A stretch of DNA of 64,000 bases, from positions 6,549 to 70,548 of the forward strand of contig CAVCMI010000037.1 of NCBI GenBank assembly GCA_963603365.1. The letters run 5' to 3'. Position numbers and translations under genes: made by a program. Every line of letters begins with the position of its first letter. The stretch's first letter is position 1. This DNA comes from F23-D06 sp963603365 (GTDB taxonomy: Bacteria; Bacteroidota; Bacteroidia; Bacteroidales; WCHB1-69). Below, piece after piece: positions 26,118 to 34,177 of this stretch. Below the pieces are notes generated by a model, which saw only the letters and a program-made list of their open reading frames with translations, ran no database searches and was not told the origin of the DNA.

Positions 26118-27218
26118 TTATATGAAACAGTTTGAACATAGGATGTCGTCGCCGAAAAGGTCGGCGAGGGTGGTTCCTTTTTGTTTGGCTTTGTTCTCTT
26201 CCTGCCGTTTGATGACATCCAGTTTTATTTTGCGTACCCGTTCCGGCTTTATCAGGTCGGCAAGGCTCTCGCCCTGGTTCCAGGTGTAGCCGTCTTTTTC
26301 AAAGGCCATAGCCTTTTTGTAAAGGTCAGGGTGCTGTTCGTAAAGCCAAATCCATTCTATTTTTTGCTGGAAGAAGCAGAAATAGCAGCCGGAGCGGCTG
26401 CGGCAGTAGGTGCCCCTTTTGCCGTCCACCTCAAATGGAATCTCTTCGTAATAGGCGGGGACGCCGACACCGCTTTCCCGTAGCAGTCTGAATATGTCTT
26501 CTTTTACCAGCACGTCATCGTTGTCCACCAATGCAAAAGTGTCGAGTTTGCCTATAGGGTAGTCGGTTGTTTTCAGAAACTCAAACACGAGTCGGTTGAA
26601 TGCTTTAATGTCGATGTCAAGCAACGCGTTCAGTTTTTTGGAATAATAGAACTGTTTGGAGAGCGGACGTTTCAGCATTTTCAGCATCTCCTCCTGCTTG
26701 CTGCCGGAGCAGAGCCTCGTGCAGAGGTCTATCATCTGTTCTTGCCGGTTGTTGTGCAGCACTTTGTTTATTACATCGAGACTCCAGATGTTGCGCCTGA
26801 ACGGGAATACGGCCTGTATGTTCGGTTTGGAGGAGATGTACCCGTCTCGCTCTTCGTCGCCCCGGATGCCCACGTATGACACGGCATAGTCGTTACCTAC
26901 ATATCGTTCAAACTCGGCGAGTTTCATTTTTTTTGTGCACCAGCGCGACTGCGGGGAGGGCAAGTATCCGCCTGCCGCTTTCAGGAAATGCTCGAACGGC
27001 GTGGCCTCTGGACTGCCTTCTGCCGCCCTCAGGCGCTTGATGGTGCCAAGATAGGCGGCAAGCCGGTCAATGAGCAGTTCGGTCTCCGCCAACTCGCAGC
27101 CCGTGTCTGAATTGTAGTACTCAATCTTGAGTTGCGGGTATTTCTGTTTCAGGTAGATGGCCAGCGCAGCGCTGTCTTTGCCGCCGGAAATGCCTAAGAT
27201 ATGTCTGACTGCGCTCAT
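26118..27218 (-). CDS. PAPS-reductase/DndC-like ATP-pyrophosphatase with Fe-S type cysteines
   Basis: A 366-residue protein of the PP-loop superfamily. The ATP-binding SGGKDS is at residues 11-16. Cys94 (SRWCTKK) and the cluster Cys272, Cys278, Cys281 (C-x5-C-x2-C) match the four-cysteine [4Fe-4S] pattern of DndC, which activates sulfur for DNA phosphorothioation; BREX type 4 BrxP is another relative. It is shorter than typical DndC (about 500). It overlaps the upstream ATPase gene by 4 nt (ATGA). The role as DNA sulfurtransferase is inference from motifs plus operon partners. An additional CxxC ends the protein (CSNCFI). Confidence 0.85.
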   Translation of the reverse strand: MSAVRHILGISGGKDSAALAIYLKQKYPQLKIEYYNSDTGCELAETELLIDRLAAYLGTIKRLRAAEGSPEATPFEHFLKAAGGYLPSPQSRWCTKKMKLAEFERYVGNDYAVSYVGIRGDEERDGYISSKPNIQAVFPFRRNIWSLDVINKVLHNNRQEQMIDLCTRLCSGSKQEEMLKMLKRPLSKQFYYSKKLNALLDIDIKAFNRLVFEFLKTTDYPIGKLDTFALVDNDDVLVKEDIFRLLRESGVGVPAYYEEIPFEVDGKRGTYCRSRSGCYFCFFQQKIEWIWLYEQHPDLYKKAMAFEKDGYTWNQGESLADLIKPERVRKIKLDVIKRQEENKAKQKGTTLADLFGDDILCSNCFI

Positions 27219-30200
27219 TGCATTTTCTTCTTTAATAGGTTCATAAGGGTGTAGATGTCGAGGTTGGCATTGCCTGTCAGGACGGCGTCTATTTGATGTT
27301 CAAGTGTTTCTGATTTCTTCTTGTCGTTTTCTGTGATTCGGTAGTCCATGGCTTCCGACAATACGCAACATTTTTCGCACTCTTTGAAAAGGAAAACGAT
27401 GTTGTCAGCCAGTTGCTCTTCCTGCTCATCACGCAGCCGTTCCAGGGGCTGGTCGAGGGCCGCATAGCTGATGCTCTGGAACCATTCTGTCCGGTCGTCG
27501 AAGGTTGTCATGGCATGGCGGTAAAAGTCGAGCTGCTTGTCTGAAAGCAGTTGCTCTTTGATGTGGGAGAGGCGTTCCCTGATTTCCACGATGTATTCGG
27601 CATAATGCTGCGATTGGAGGCCGAGACGGTCCACGAGTTGCCGTTCCAGCCGGTTGATGAGTTCGGCATAGCAAGAGCGCAGTTCCCGCACGGCTTGCTG
27701 TATGAGGGCGCAATAGCCGGCCACAAACGTTTCGTCGTTCAGGGTCTCTTTCCGGTATCCGAGCGCTTGCGGCAGGTCTTCAAAGAAAGTCTTTTCCGGA
27801 TCCTTGGCATCGGCAAGCACGTCCCTGAAGCGCAGGGTTGTGCTGTGGTCAAATTTGCGCGTATGCCGGGCATAGTCGTTCAGGCGGCTGTAAAAGAAAA
27901 AGAACGGCCGGATAGTTTCAATGAATTTGTCTCCCTTGATTCCGCTCTCCGTACCGGCATGGATGAATTTGCGGTATTGGTTGAAGAAGGCCGTCTTTAT
28001 GCCGTCTTCGGAATAGGCTTTAATGCTGAATGAGTCGGGATGTTTCTTCAGCAGGTCGAAGAATTCCATGTTGATGTTGGGGATGTAAGCCCCATTGCCC
28101 CCGAAAAGGCTGTAGTCCAGTCTTTTTATGAACAGGTAGGTGGGGATCCAGAAATCAAGCACGCCGGCTTTGAGTTTGAAAGGCCGGGCGGAAAGGATGG
28201 CGATGAGTTCAGAGATTTTCCGCCTCCGTTCACAAGTGCTGCGCAGGAAATCCTCGCTGGCTTTCCACAAGGTCATGATTTCACCGTTGCATGGTGCATC
28301 GGCGAAAGTGCCGTTTACATGTATGCCGGTTGTTTTCAGCAGGGTGCAATAGATGGTTTTCTCCGGCGGATACTTGTCTTTCTCAAAGCCGAGGTCTTCA
28401 ACTTCGCTCCGTTCAACCAGGGCCTGAAGGTATTTTGACTTTGCCGCCGAGATGCTGCTGCTCAGTTTGTGGCGGTTGATGAGCTCGTTGTTGATGACAG
28501 GGGTGTCCGGATAAACATCGTCACAGATTTCAGACAGCAGCGCGTTGAAACCGCGAAGGCTTCTGATGCTCTTTTCTTCCCCTTTGTAAAACCAGACAAC
28601 ATCTCCGCTGTAGTTGAAAAGGTTCTCTTTTACAAGTTTGTTGAGAAGTGTCTGTTCGTATGACTTGAGCCTTTCCACCTCCTGAATGGCTACACGGTCT
28701 GACTTGTCTATGAGTACTTTGTTGAGGATATAGTCATAGATGCTGATTCTGTGGAGATGCCGGATGATGTTGTCGGCATGGATGAAAACGGCAAACAGTA
28801 CCGCATGGGTGCAGCCGGCGCTGAAATGCTTGACACATTCCGGCATTGTTGCGCTGTTCTGCGAGAACACGAGTTCTATGAATCCGTCTATGTCTCCCGA
28901 CGGGGACATGTCGAGAGGCGTGTCCAGAAGGATATACTCGAAAAAGCGAGGTGTGCCCCGGTGGTAATAGCAGGCTTTTGCCGGGGCTACCATGCCGTTG
29001 AAGTTGGCGCGAAGCTCGTCCACGGGATTTGCCGGAGCCGGCACGGCGGCGGCAGCCTTGGCTATCTCCTCGTCAATGTTGAAGTCAGTGCCCTCAAAAA
29101 GGATGTGGCGGCCTTTGTACTCTGCATAGCGGATAATTTTCAGCTGTTTCAGTCTGTCGATGACGGTTTCTGCCGCTCTGCAGTCCATAGCCCTTGACGA
29201 ATATCCGGAAAGTTGGGCGCACGACATCTTGAAGCCGGCATTGCCGAACAGGTTGAGCAAGCCGACGGCCTTGACAATCTTCAGGGCCTCTTGCAGGATG
29301 TTCTCATCTTGCCAGTCTGCCGTTTCAATGCGCTCTATGGCCGAGCGGATGGCTCTCCATCCGGTCGAGTCGGCATGGGGTTCGTTGAGGTATGCGTGGA
29401 AAGTGTTGACAAGGTAATCGTAAACGTCAGAGAGACTGTATGTTTTGTTTTCGGAACTGTGGAAGCGCCTGATCGAATGTTCCCCATCGGCGGCGAGGAA
29501 AGAGAAGAGAGAGCGCTCGTTCTGCCCATACCGCTGTATGGCTTTCGTGAGAACGGCGGCTGAAAAGGCATCAAGCGGCCAGAGACGGCAAACGGTTTCT
29601 GAAGTGAGCGACGGCGAGATGAACCTGCTCTCTTGGGCAATCTTGAAGATTTCGCCGGAACAGCCTTTTGCGCTGTGCCCGTTCCGCTCGGCAGCCAGAA
29701 AAAGCAGTTGCTCTACGGGCTCTGAAAAAACCACTTCATGGAACCGGCCTTTCACCTTTGTCCATTCGTTTTTCTGTGACAAGGAGAGCCGAGAGGCGTA
29801 AGCGCTGAAGTTCTGGTGAAGCGTGGTGAGCAGCAGGATATCGCGTCGGGGCACGTTGGCAAATTCGGCCAGCTGCTGCAGGAAATAGAGTTCCTCTTCG
29901 GGGTTGTTGGCGGCAGCATGCTCTAACGTCTTCCCGAACTCATCAATGACGAGGACGAACATTTTGCCTTGGCTTTTGAGCTGGTCGTAGCGCAGCTTCA
30001 GTGTCGTCATCACCGAGTCTCCGGTGCATCCCAGCCTGTCGGCCAGGAGGCTTTTCAGCGGTTTGTATTGTCCTACGATGTTGAGGATGTCGAAGCCCGA
30101 AGCCCATGTCAGCGACTTTGGGTCTTTGAGCAGAAGCCGGCGCTTCGTCAGTCCGAGCAGGTCGTTCTCCAGATTGACGAGGAAACAGGATTTCCCGGTG

Positions 30201-30352
30201 CCGTAGGTCCCGATGATAGTGAATGAATGAATGCCAATATGGTATTGGTTCACAATTTCCGCCAAGGCTTCCTGTACGTTCGGGGTGACAATGTAGGTGT
30301 CGTTGCCGGAGACCCCGGTTTCAATGTTTGCTGAAAGGTTAAATTGTCTCAT
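27215..30352 (-). CDS. Large P-loop ATPase of the sulfur-defence operon
   Basis: A 1045-residue soluble protein. An N-terminal ATPase domain has Walker A GTYGTGKS (48-55) and Walker B VLVIDE (133-138) followed by FGKTLEHA, and an arginine-containing LLTTLHQNF sensor-like segment; the remaining 750 residues are helical with no motif I know. Size and P-loop style recall the large ATPases of BREX (BrxC/PglY) and phosphorothioation-linked restriction modules, but no direct family name is claimed. Overlaps of 4 nt with both neighbours (ATGA on each side) indicate translational coupling with the DUF4007 and DndC-like genes, hence a probable stoichiometric complex. Confidence 0.85.
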   Translation of the reverse strand: MRQFNLSANIETGVSGNDTYIVTPNVQEALAEIVNQYHIGIHSFTIIGTYGTGKSCFLVNLENDLLGLTKRRLLLKDPKSLTWASGFDILNIVGQYKPLKSLLADRLGCTGDSVMTTLKLRYDQLKSQGKMFVLVIDEFGKTLEHAAANNPEEELYFLQQLAEFANVPRRDILLLTTLHQNFSAYASRLSLSQKNEWTKVKGRFHEVVFSEPVEQLLFLAAERNGHSAKGCSGEIFKIAQESRFISPSLTSETVCRLWPLDAFSAAVLTKAIQRYGQNERSLFSFLAADGEHSIRRFHSSENKTYSLSDVYDYLVNTFHAYLNEPHADSTGWRAIRSAIERIETADWQDENILQEALKIVKAVGLLNLFGNAGFKMSCAQLSGYSSRAMDCRAAETVIDRLKQLKIIRYAEYKGRHILFEGTDFNIDEEIAKAAAAVPAPANPVDELRANFNGMVAPAKACYYHRGTPRFFEYILLDTPLDMSPSGDIDGFIELVFSQNSATMPECVKHFSAGCTHAVLFAVFIHADNIIRHLHRISIYDYILNKVLIDKSDRVAIQEVERLKSYEQTLLNKLVKENLFNYSGDVVWFYKGEEKSIRSLRGFNALLSEICDDVYPDTPVINNELINRHKLSSSISAAKSKYLQALVERSEVEDLGFEKDKYPPEKTIYCTLLKTTGIHVNGTFADAPCNGEIMTLWKASEDFLRSTCERRRKISELIAILSARPFKLKAGVLDFWIPTYLFIKRLDYSLFGGNGAYIPNINMEFFDLLKKHPDSFSIKAYSEDGIKTAFFNQYRKFIHAGTESGIKGDKFIETIRPFFFFYSRLNDYARHTRKFDHSTTLRFRDVLADAKDPEKTFFEDLPQALGYRKETLNDETFVAGYCALIQQAVRELRSCYAELINRLERQLVDRLGLQSQHYAEYIVEIRERLSHIKEQLLSDKQLDFYRHAMTTFDDRTEWFQSISYAALDQPLERLRDEQEEQLADNIVFLFKECEKCCVLSEAMDYRITENDKKKSETLEHQIDAVLTGNANLDIYTLMNLLKKKMQ

Positions 30353-31203
30353 TGTCTTGAATAGTAGTGGTCGAGTGCCGTGTCGGGGCTGATGATGTTG
30401 GTGAATTGCAGTTGCCTCAGTCCGGCGGTGTCTGAGTACCGGATGTGGTCAGGGTACTGTTCCTGAAGCGCGGCCAGCGCGGCCACGGTTTCCATATCGT
30501 TCATGCAGAACACGAGCCCGATGTCCTGCAGGGTGTCGTATTCCACGCTGTTGTCGTTGCCTTTCTCTTTGAGGATGGCATAGAGGAGAATGTCCGGCGG
30601 TATCGGTCTTTTGCCTTCTATGTTGAAGAGGAAAGTCCTGCCGTTGGATGTGCGAATGAGGTCCAGGTCGATGAGCAGGGCTGAATACTCGTCGGTGTTG
30701 TTTGAGTTTTGCGGAAGAACGTAGTTGGAAAGCATGACACGGATGTCCTTTTTGACGGTGTTTTCGTTGAATGATTTCAGTTTGCCGTCTTCGGCCATGG
30801 CGCGTTTTGCCAAAGCGAGCAGATGTTGCCGGTCAAAAGAGAGCCGTTCTTTCTGCAGCCGTGTGAACAGCAGGTGATAGAGGGTCGCCTCCTTGGCAGA
30901 TACCAGCAGATAGTGTAGCAGCCATAGGGTGCCGAGGTCTTCCAGATAGGGGTCGTATCCCGTTTCGGTGTCAAGGAGTTGCCGGGCGATGTTAGTGAGC
31001 CGGTCGTTGCAGGTCATCCCGAAAGCCTTCATCCAGTAGCGGATGGAGGATACCATGTTTTTGCCTACGCCGAGATGCACCACGGCATCTGGGACATTGA
31101 AGTTATATCCGTCTTTGATGAAATCGTAGCCTTTTTTCAGCCATAACGTTTTGCAGGCGAAAGATTCGTGTCCTGAGAAGGTGTATTTTGCGGTCGGTTG
31201 CAT
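30349..31203 (-). CDS. DUF4007 family protein, first gene of the sulfur-defence operon
   Basis: A 284-residue DUF4007 protein. The family's N-terminal hallmark is clear: YTFSGHESFACKTLWLKKG (about 7-25), then AVVHLGVGKNMVSSIRYWMK (about 40-59). DUF4007 genes are known to sit beside DndC/PAPS-reductase-like and helicase genes, which fits here, but their biochemical role is not established; a DNA-sensing winged-helix role is sometimes supposed. The frame stays open 342 nt further upstream, but that part is Cys/Trp/Arg-rich and lies in a structured leader, so the ATG at 31203 is chosen. It is translationally coupled to the large ATPase (ATGA). Confidence 0.85.
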   Translation of the reverse strand: MQPTAKYTFSGHESFACKTLWLKKGYDFIKDGYNFNVPDAVVHLGVGKNMVSSIRYWMKAFGMTCNDRLTNIARQLLDTETGYDPYLEDLGTLWLLHYLLVSAKEATLYHLLFTRLQKERLSFDRQHLLALAKRAMAEDGKLKSFNENTVKKDIRVMLSNYVLPQNSNNTDEYSALLIDLDLIRTSNGRTFLFNIEGKRPIPPDILLYAILKEKGNDNSVEYDTLQDIGLVFCMNDMETVAALAALQEQYPDHIRYSDTAGLRQLQFTNIISPDTALDHYYSRQ

Positions 31204-31287
31204 GCCTTGATGCGGTCGTTCGGGTCTGTTCCGGATACACTTCCCTTCTCTCCGGGCGTTCGTCGTTCGTTTTCGCTTGTACAGAAT

Positions 31288-31383
31288 GAAAAAAGCGTGG
31301 GAAATCTTGCCTGTTGCCCATCTGTCTGCTCGGGGCCTTAGCATTGCCCAAATCGTCAAGACGGACAACGCAAAAGCCCACGC
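31288..31383 (-). ncRNA. Candidate structured leader or small RNA with terminator-like closing helix
   Basis: On the minus strand GCGTGGG (31383-31377) can pair with CCCACGC (31301-31295), which is followed at once by TTTTTT. The enclosed 75 nt can fold further: TTGTCC with GGGCAA around CGTC-TT-GACG. The element lies between the presumed promoter (31621) and the DUF4007 start (31203), where an attenuator or riboswitch-like control would sit; a self-standing small RNA is the alternative. From memory I associate similar sequence, often translated as spurious proteins, with other Bacteroidales genomes, but I cannot verify this. Confidence 0.45.
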
Positions 31384-31620
31384 GTGGCATATATCAATCC
31401 TGCGTTCCGGGCAGCCGCAGCACCCGCAGACGGAGGGCAGCGACAAACCGCGGCAGGGAAAGACATACCTACCGTGAACATTCATCGTTGTCTTGTCCTT
31501 TGACGATTTTTCGACAGTTGCTAAGTTTCGAGCAGCCAAAGACAAGCGTCAGATAAACGCTCAATTCAAAAAGTAGCATCAGCAAGTTTGACCCTCTCGG
31601 GCTTCCGCTTGAAGATGCGC

Positions 31621-31629
31621 GCAAAGATA
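31621..31629 (-). promoter_or_regulatory. -7 box, presumed promoter of the sulfur-defence operon
   Basis: Minus-strand TATCTTTGC. It is the only TAnnTTTG match on that strand between 31204 and 31640, and would give a leader of about 410 nt before DUF4007. Confidence 0.6.
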
Positions 31630-31704
31630 TGTTTTTTTTGAAAGAATGATAATATGACAGAAAAACAATTGGGGCAATCGAAAGAATCTCTGATTAGTTT
31701 TTGT

Positions 31705-31713
31705 TATATTTGC
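31705..31713 (+). promoter_or_regulatory. -7 box upstream of a structured RNA
   Basis: TATATTTGC, directly followed by the 5' strand of a strong stem at 31714. Confidence 0.6.
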
Positions 31714-31780
31714 CGCGCTGGTCTCTTTGGATTATGTCCTGCCTGTCGGCGGCCTTCACAAGGTTCAGAGAACCAGCGCG
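31714..31780 (+). ncRNA. Candidate small structured RNA
   Basis: CGCGCTGGT (31714-31722) pairs perfectly with ACCAGCGCG (31772-31780), extended inward by CTCT with AGAG across one bulged A. The interior can form two small hairpins (CCTGCC with GGCGG, and CCTT with AAGG). It starts right after a -7 box, so it could be the 5' end of a transcript. It lacks the conserved apical motif of SRP RNA and matches no riboswitch I know. Strand is assigned by the promoter; the stem would also form on the other strand. Confidence 0.5.
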
Positions 31781-31842
31781 AAAAGGTTAAAGACAGAAGT
31801 CCACATAAAGTTATGAAGCCATGAAATCGGCATGCAATACAT

Positions 31843-31850
31843 TATTTTTG
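31843..31850 (+). promoter_or_regulatory. -7 box for the lipoprotein cassette
   Basis: TATTTTTG, giving a leader of about 180 nt to the ATG at 32036, with the 31897-31933 hairpin inside it. Confidence 0.5.
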
Positions 31851-31896
31851 ACATCCAACATCCAATGGCTTGGAAAGAATAACCACGCACAGTGAC

Positions 31897-31933
31897 CCCC
31901 ATACGACGGTTCCGTGTTTTCAGTCGTATGGGG
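31897..31933 (+). promoter_or_regulatory. 11-bp perfect hairpin in the lipoprotein-cassette leader
   Basis: CCCCATACGAC pairs with GTCGTATGGGG around a 15-nt loop. No T-run follows on either strand, so it is not a simple terminator; a leader control element or binding site is possible. Confidence 0.5.
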
Positions 31934-32035
31934 ACTACAAATCATCCCAATGTTGCCCAAAGCACGCCTTGCAGAACATTGATCAGGTGCAACGGGATTC
32001 TATATTTATTATTTCAAACAAAAAAACAGATTAAA

Positions 32036-32539
32036 ATGAAAAAGATTATTATATGGGTGCTTTCATTTGTGGCATTGTTTTGTGCATGTGACAAAACGGA
32101 TGGCATTTCAGACAGCCTTGATGCCGCCAAGGTGTCGCTTAAACCCGAAAATCCGAGAACTTGTTGTTGTCCGTATGAGACTCAGATAAAAGAGGAAAGC
32201 AATAGTTATTGCTGTGAAAAAGGGAAAGGCTGTGCGCCATGTGTGGTGATAACACCTGTTCAGTCCGGCGACGGTGAGTTCAGCAGTTCGAATCATCTGA
32301 CAATGGCAACTGATTTGTTGGGAGAAGAACCGGCAGAAGTGGCTGCGTTTTTTTCAAATAAATCGTATTTCGATGACATTTTCCCTCTCCTCTATGGCAC
32401 AGAAATACACAGCAAATTGTGTACGGGCGACTATGTCATGAGCGACATTGTACAGGCATACCGGTCCAACAATCGCGTGTTTTTGTTTACGAACATTAAG
32501 GATAATTCCAAAGTTGCCGTGCCGTATGCAGAAGAATAG
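32036..32539 (+). CDS. Cys-rich lipoprotein, first gene of a three-gene cassette
   Basis: A 167-residue lipoprotein with signal MKKIIIWVLSFVALFCAC (lipobox FCAC, Cys at about 18). The mature part is unusually cysteine-rich near the N-terminus: TCCCPYET (about 42-49), YCCEKGKGCAPC (about 58-69), which includes a CxxC. The rest is globular with no known motif. The ATG at 32036 is preferred over earlier in-frame codons because it gives a canonical SPII signal. It overlaps the next gene by 14 nt, so the two are translationally linked. Function unknown; a redox or metal-binding role is only a suggestion from the cysteines. Confidence 0.8.
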   Translation: MKKIIIWVLSFVALFCACDKTDGISDSLDAAKVSLKPENPRTCCCPYETQIKEESNSYCCEKGKGCAPCVVITPVQSGDGEFSSSNHLTMATDLLGEEPAEVAAFFSNKSYFDDIFPLLYGTEIHSKLCTGDYVMSDIVQAYRSNNRVFLFTNIKDNSKVAVPYAEE

Positions 32540-33692
32540 TCACTTTATCAACTGTGCAAAGGCAGGTGCATGTCTTTGCACAGTTGTTTCCTTGTTTGTC
32601 GCACTGATTTCTCAGTCTGCCTCCTGCTCTCGCAAGCAGATGACGCTGCATTACGTTGACACATTGTCCATACCCCACGACATCGGAATGTACTATTCAT
32701 TTTACTCCCCTTTTGAGGGCGATCTTATAAATACGTACTATTATACGACAGACAGCGGATACGCTGTTTTGAATTACTGCAAAGGATCAATTTTCCCCGC
32801 CACACAATTCAAGCACAGGAATTATATCCAGAACTGCATTATAGAGAACGACTCAAGCCTCATTATCCAGTTCCCTAAAGACAGTTTCCTGCTTAGAATT
32901 GACAACCGGGGTTTTGTGAAAGACACGTTGTCAAGCAACATGAGATATGTGAAAGATGAAAAGTTCATTATGAACACGTTCTTTAAACACTATTATTTAC
33001 CTGTAAAGGCCGATTCGGGGATTTTATATTGCGACTGTTTTATTCTCAATGAACTTGATTATGTAACCAACTATAATTCCCGGAAAAGCATGTTCTCAAG
33101 GCCTGTTTTTTCACAATGTATCGTCGGGGGAAAACAGATAGACCAGACCGCCTCAGGAATCGGCAGATTTCCCTATACTCATTTGCAGAAAGACACTTCC
33201 AGGTATTTTTTCAGCGTCATGTCAACCATGAACAAAGACACGTCCATTGTGGCAGTATATGCATTTGTGGATTCTGTTTTTGTGATACACCTTGACGGTT
33301 CTCAAGAGAGCCACTATTTCCGCAGCAAATACCAGAAACATGAGAACGAAATGCTCGATGTTTCCGTCTATGACTATGTGGGATTAGAGAAACTCAGCTG
33401 TTCGCAAACGAAATATTCGGGCATACTGTACGACCCCTACAGGAATTATTACTATGTCGTTGTGACAAAACCTATGAATCCCGAAAATGAAGATGGGACA
33501 AAAAACTCCTCAGATGAAAGGCCATGGTCGCTGATTGTTTTGGATTCCGGATTCAGGCAGCTTGCAGAAATTGACATGCCTGACAATTTTGGAGCCTTTG
33601 ACTGTATGGTGACTCGCGAAGGACTTGCAGTTATGGATTATTCGTTAACAGAAAGCAACAATAATGTTTTTGTGATATGCGATATATATTGA
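32526..33692 (+). CDS. DUF4221-like lipoprotein
   Basis: A 388-residue exported protein. The signal has a long lead and a lipobox near SQSASC (about 34). The remainder is beta-rich with repeating short strands (DSSLIIQFPKDSFLLRIDNRG, VVAVYAFVDSVFVIHLDG) of the sort seen in DUF4221 and other beta-propeller-like lipoproteins of Bacteroidota; the family call is tentative. The ATG at 32526 lies inside the end of the first lipoprotein gene, and the stop overlaps the third gene by 16 nt. Such overlapping lipoprotein runs are often expressed together and act at the outer membrane. Confidence 0.75.
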   Translation: MQKNSHFINCAKAGACLCTVVSLFVALISQSASCSRKQMTLHYVDTLSIPHDIGMYYSFYSPFEGDLINTYYYTTDSGYAVLNYCKGSIFPATQFKHRNYIQNCIIENDSSLIIQFPKDSFLLRIDNRGFVKDTLSSNMRYVKDEKFIMNTFFKHYYLPVKADSGILYCDCFILNELDYVTNYNSRKSMFSRPVFSQCIVGGKQIDQTASGIGRFPYTHLQKDTSRYFFSVMSTMNKDTSIVAVYAFVDSVFVIHLDGSQESHYFRSKYQKHENEMLDVSVYDYVGLEKLSCSQTKYSGILYDPYRNYYYVVVTKPMNPENEDGTKNSSDERPWSLIVLDSGFRQLAEIDMPDNFGAFDCMVTREGLAVMDYSLTESNNNVFVICDIY

Positions 33693-34177
33693 AACCAAGT
33701 AACGTTACGACCATGGCGTTTGCAACAATGATACTGTTGATGTCATGCACGGCAAAGAATGCAGCAACGGAACAAGAGAACGACTTACAGAAACGGAGCC
33801 GTTTTTTCAATTCCTATATGGCAGAAGCCTTCCCCTCCTTCACAATAACGGACGGAGAATACTTGTTCATCCTGCCTAACGGGTGTACAAACTGCACGGA
33901 ATCTACATGTTCCATGTTGTCGGTAAGCCCGGCACTCGTAAAAGGGAAATACAACGCCATCCTGATTTCAAAAGCCACATTAGACAGACTCTCCTATGAG
34001 TTTTTTTCGGAAGCCGACAATGTTTTGATAGACTCCACCAACAAGCTGGACAAAATGGCTTTTGACATTGCAGGCATTGCCGTAATGAAAATAGAAAACA
34101 GACAGATTGTGGCAAAAAAAAGCATGACCGCCAAAGATTTTCAGAACAACCCGGAAGCGTTTTTCAGCCCGATGTAA
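33677..34177 (+). CDS. Lipoprotein with CxxC motif, thioredoxin-fold-like
   Basis: A 166-residue lipoprotein (signal about 1-24, lipobox LLMSC). After the anchor the text EYLFILPNGCTNCTESTCSM (about 62-81) places a CxxC after a beta strand, as in thioredoxin-like folds, followed by a helix; the rest is compatible with a small alpha/beta domain. No catalytic proline loop could be assigned. It is the last gene of the overlapping lipoprotein cassette, so the Cys-rich first protein may be its redox partner; that is inference. Confidence 0.78.
   Translation: MRYILKPSNVTTMAFATMILLMSCTAKNAATEQENDLQKRSRFFNSYMAEAFPSFTITDGEYLFILPNGCTNCTESTCSMLSVSPALVKGKYNAILISKATLDRLSYEFFSEADNVLIDSTNKLDKMAFDIAGIAVMKIENRQIVAKKSMTAKDFQNNPEAFFSPM

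Larger units (their letters stand above)
31204..32035. other. 832-nt non-coding spacer with structured RNAs and divergent promoters
   Basis: This is the only stretch longer than 300 nt without a credible gene outside the right-hand mobile region. It holds, from left to right: the leader of the minus-strand defence operon with a terminator-like long-range helix; a minus-strand -7 box at 31621; a plus-strand -7 box at 31705 that runs into a strong stem; and a second plus-strand -7 box at 31843 before an 11-bp hairpin and the lipoprotein cassette. Open frames here have atypical composition. Confidence 0.7.

Noticed and set aside
20855..31203. BREX type 4 system
   Set aside because: A PP-loop protein and a large ATPase are present, but pglZ and brxL, which define BREX, are absent.
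31204..31545. N-terminal extension of the DUF4007 protein by 114 residues
   Set aside because: The text is rich in Cys, Trp and Arg, does not look like the family's N-terminus, and overlaps a terminator-like RNA structure; the family hallmark begins just after the ATG at 31203.
31714..31780. SRP RNA gene
   Set aside because: Overall stem shape is suggestive, but the conserved apical GGAA/AGCAG-type motif was not found on either strand.
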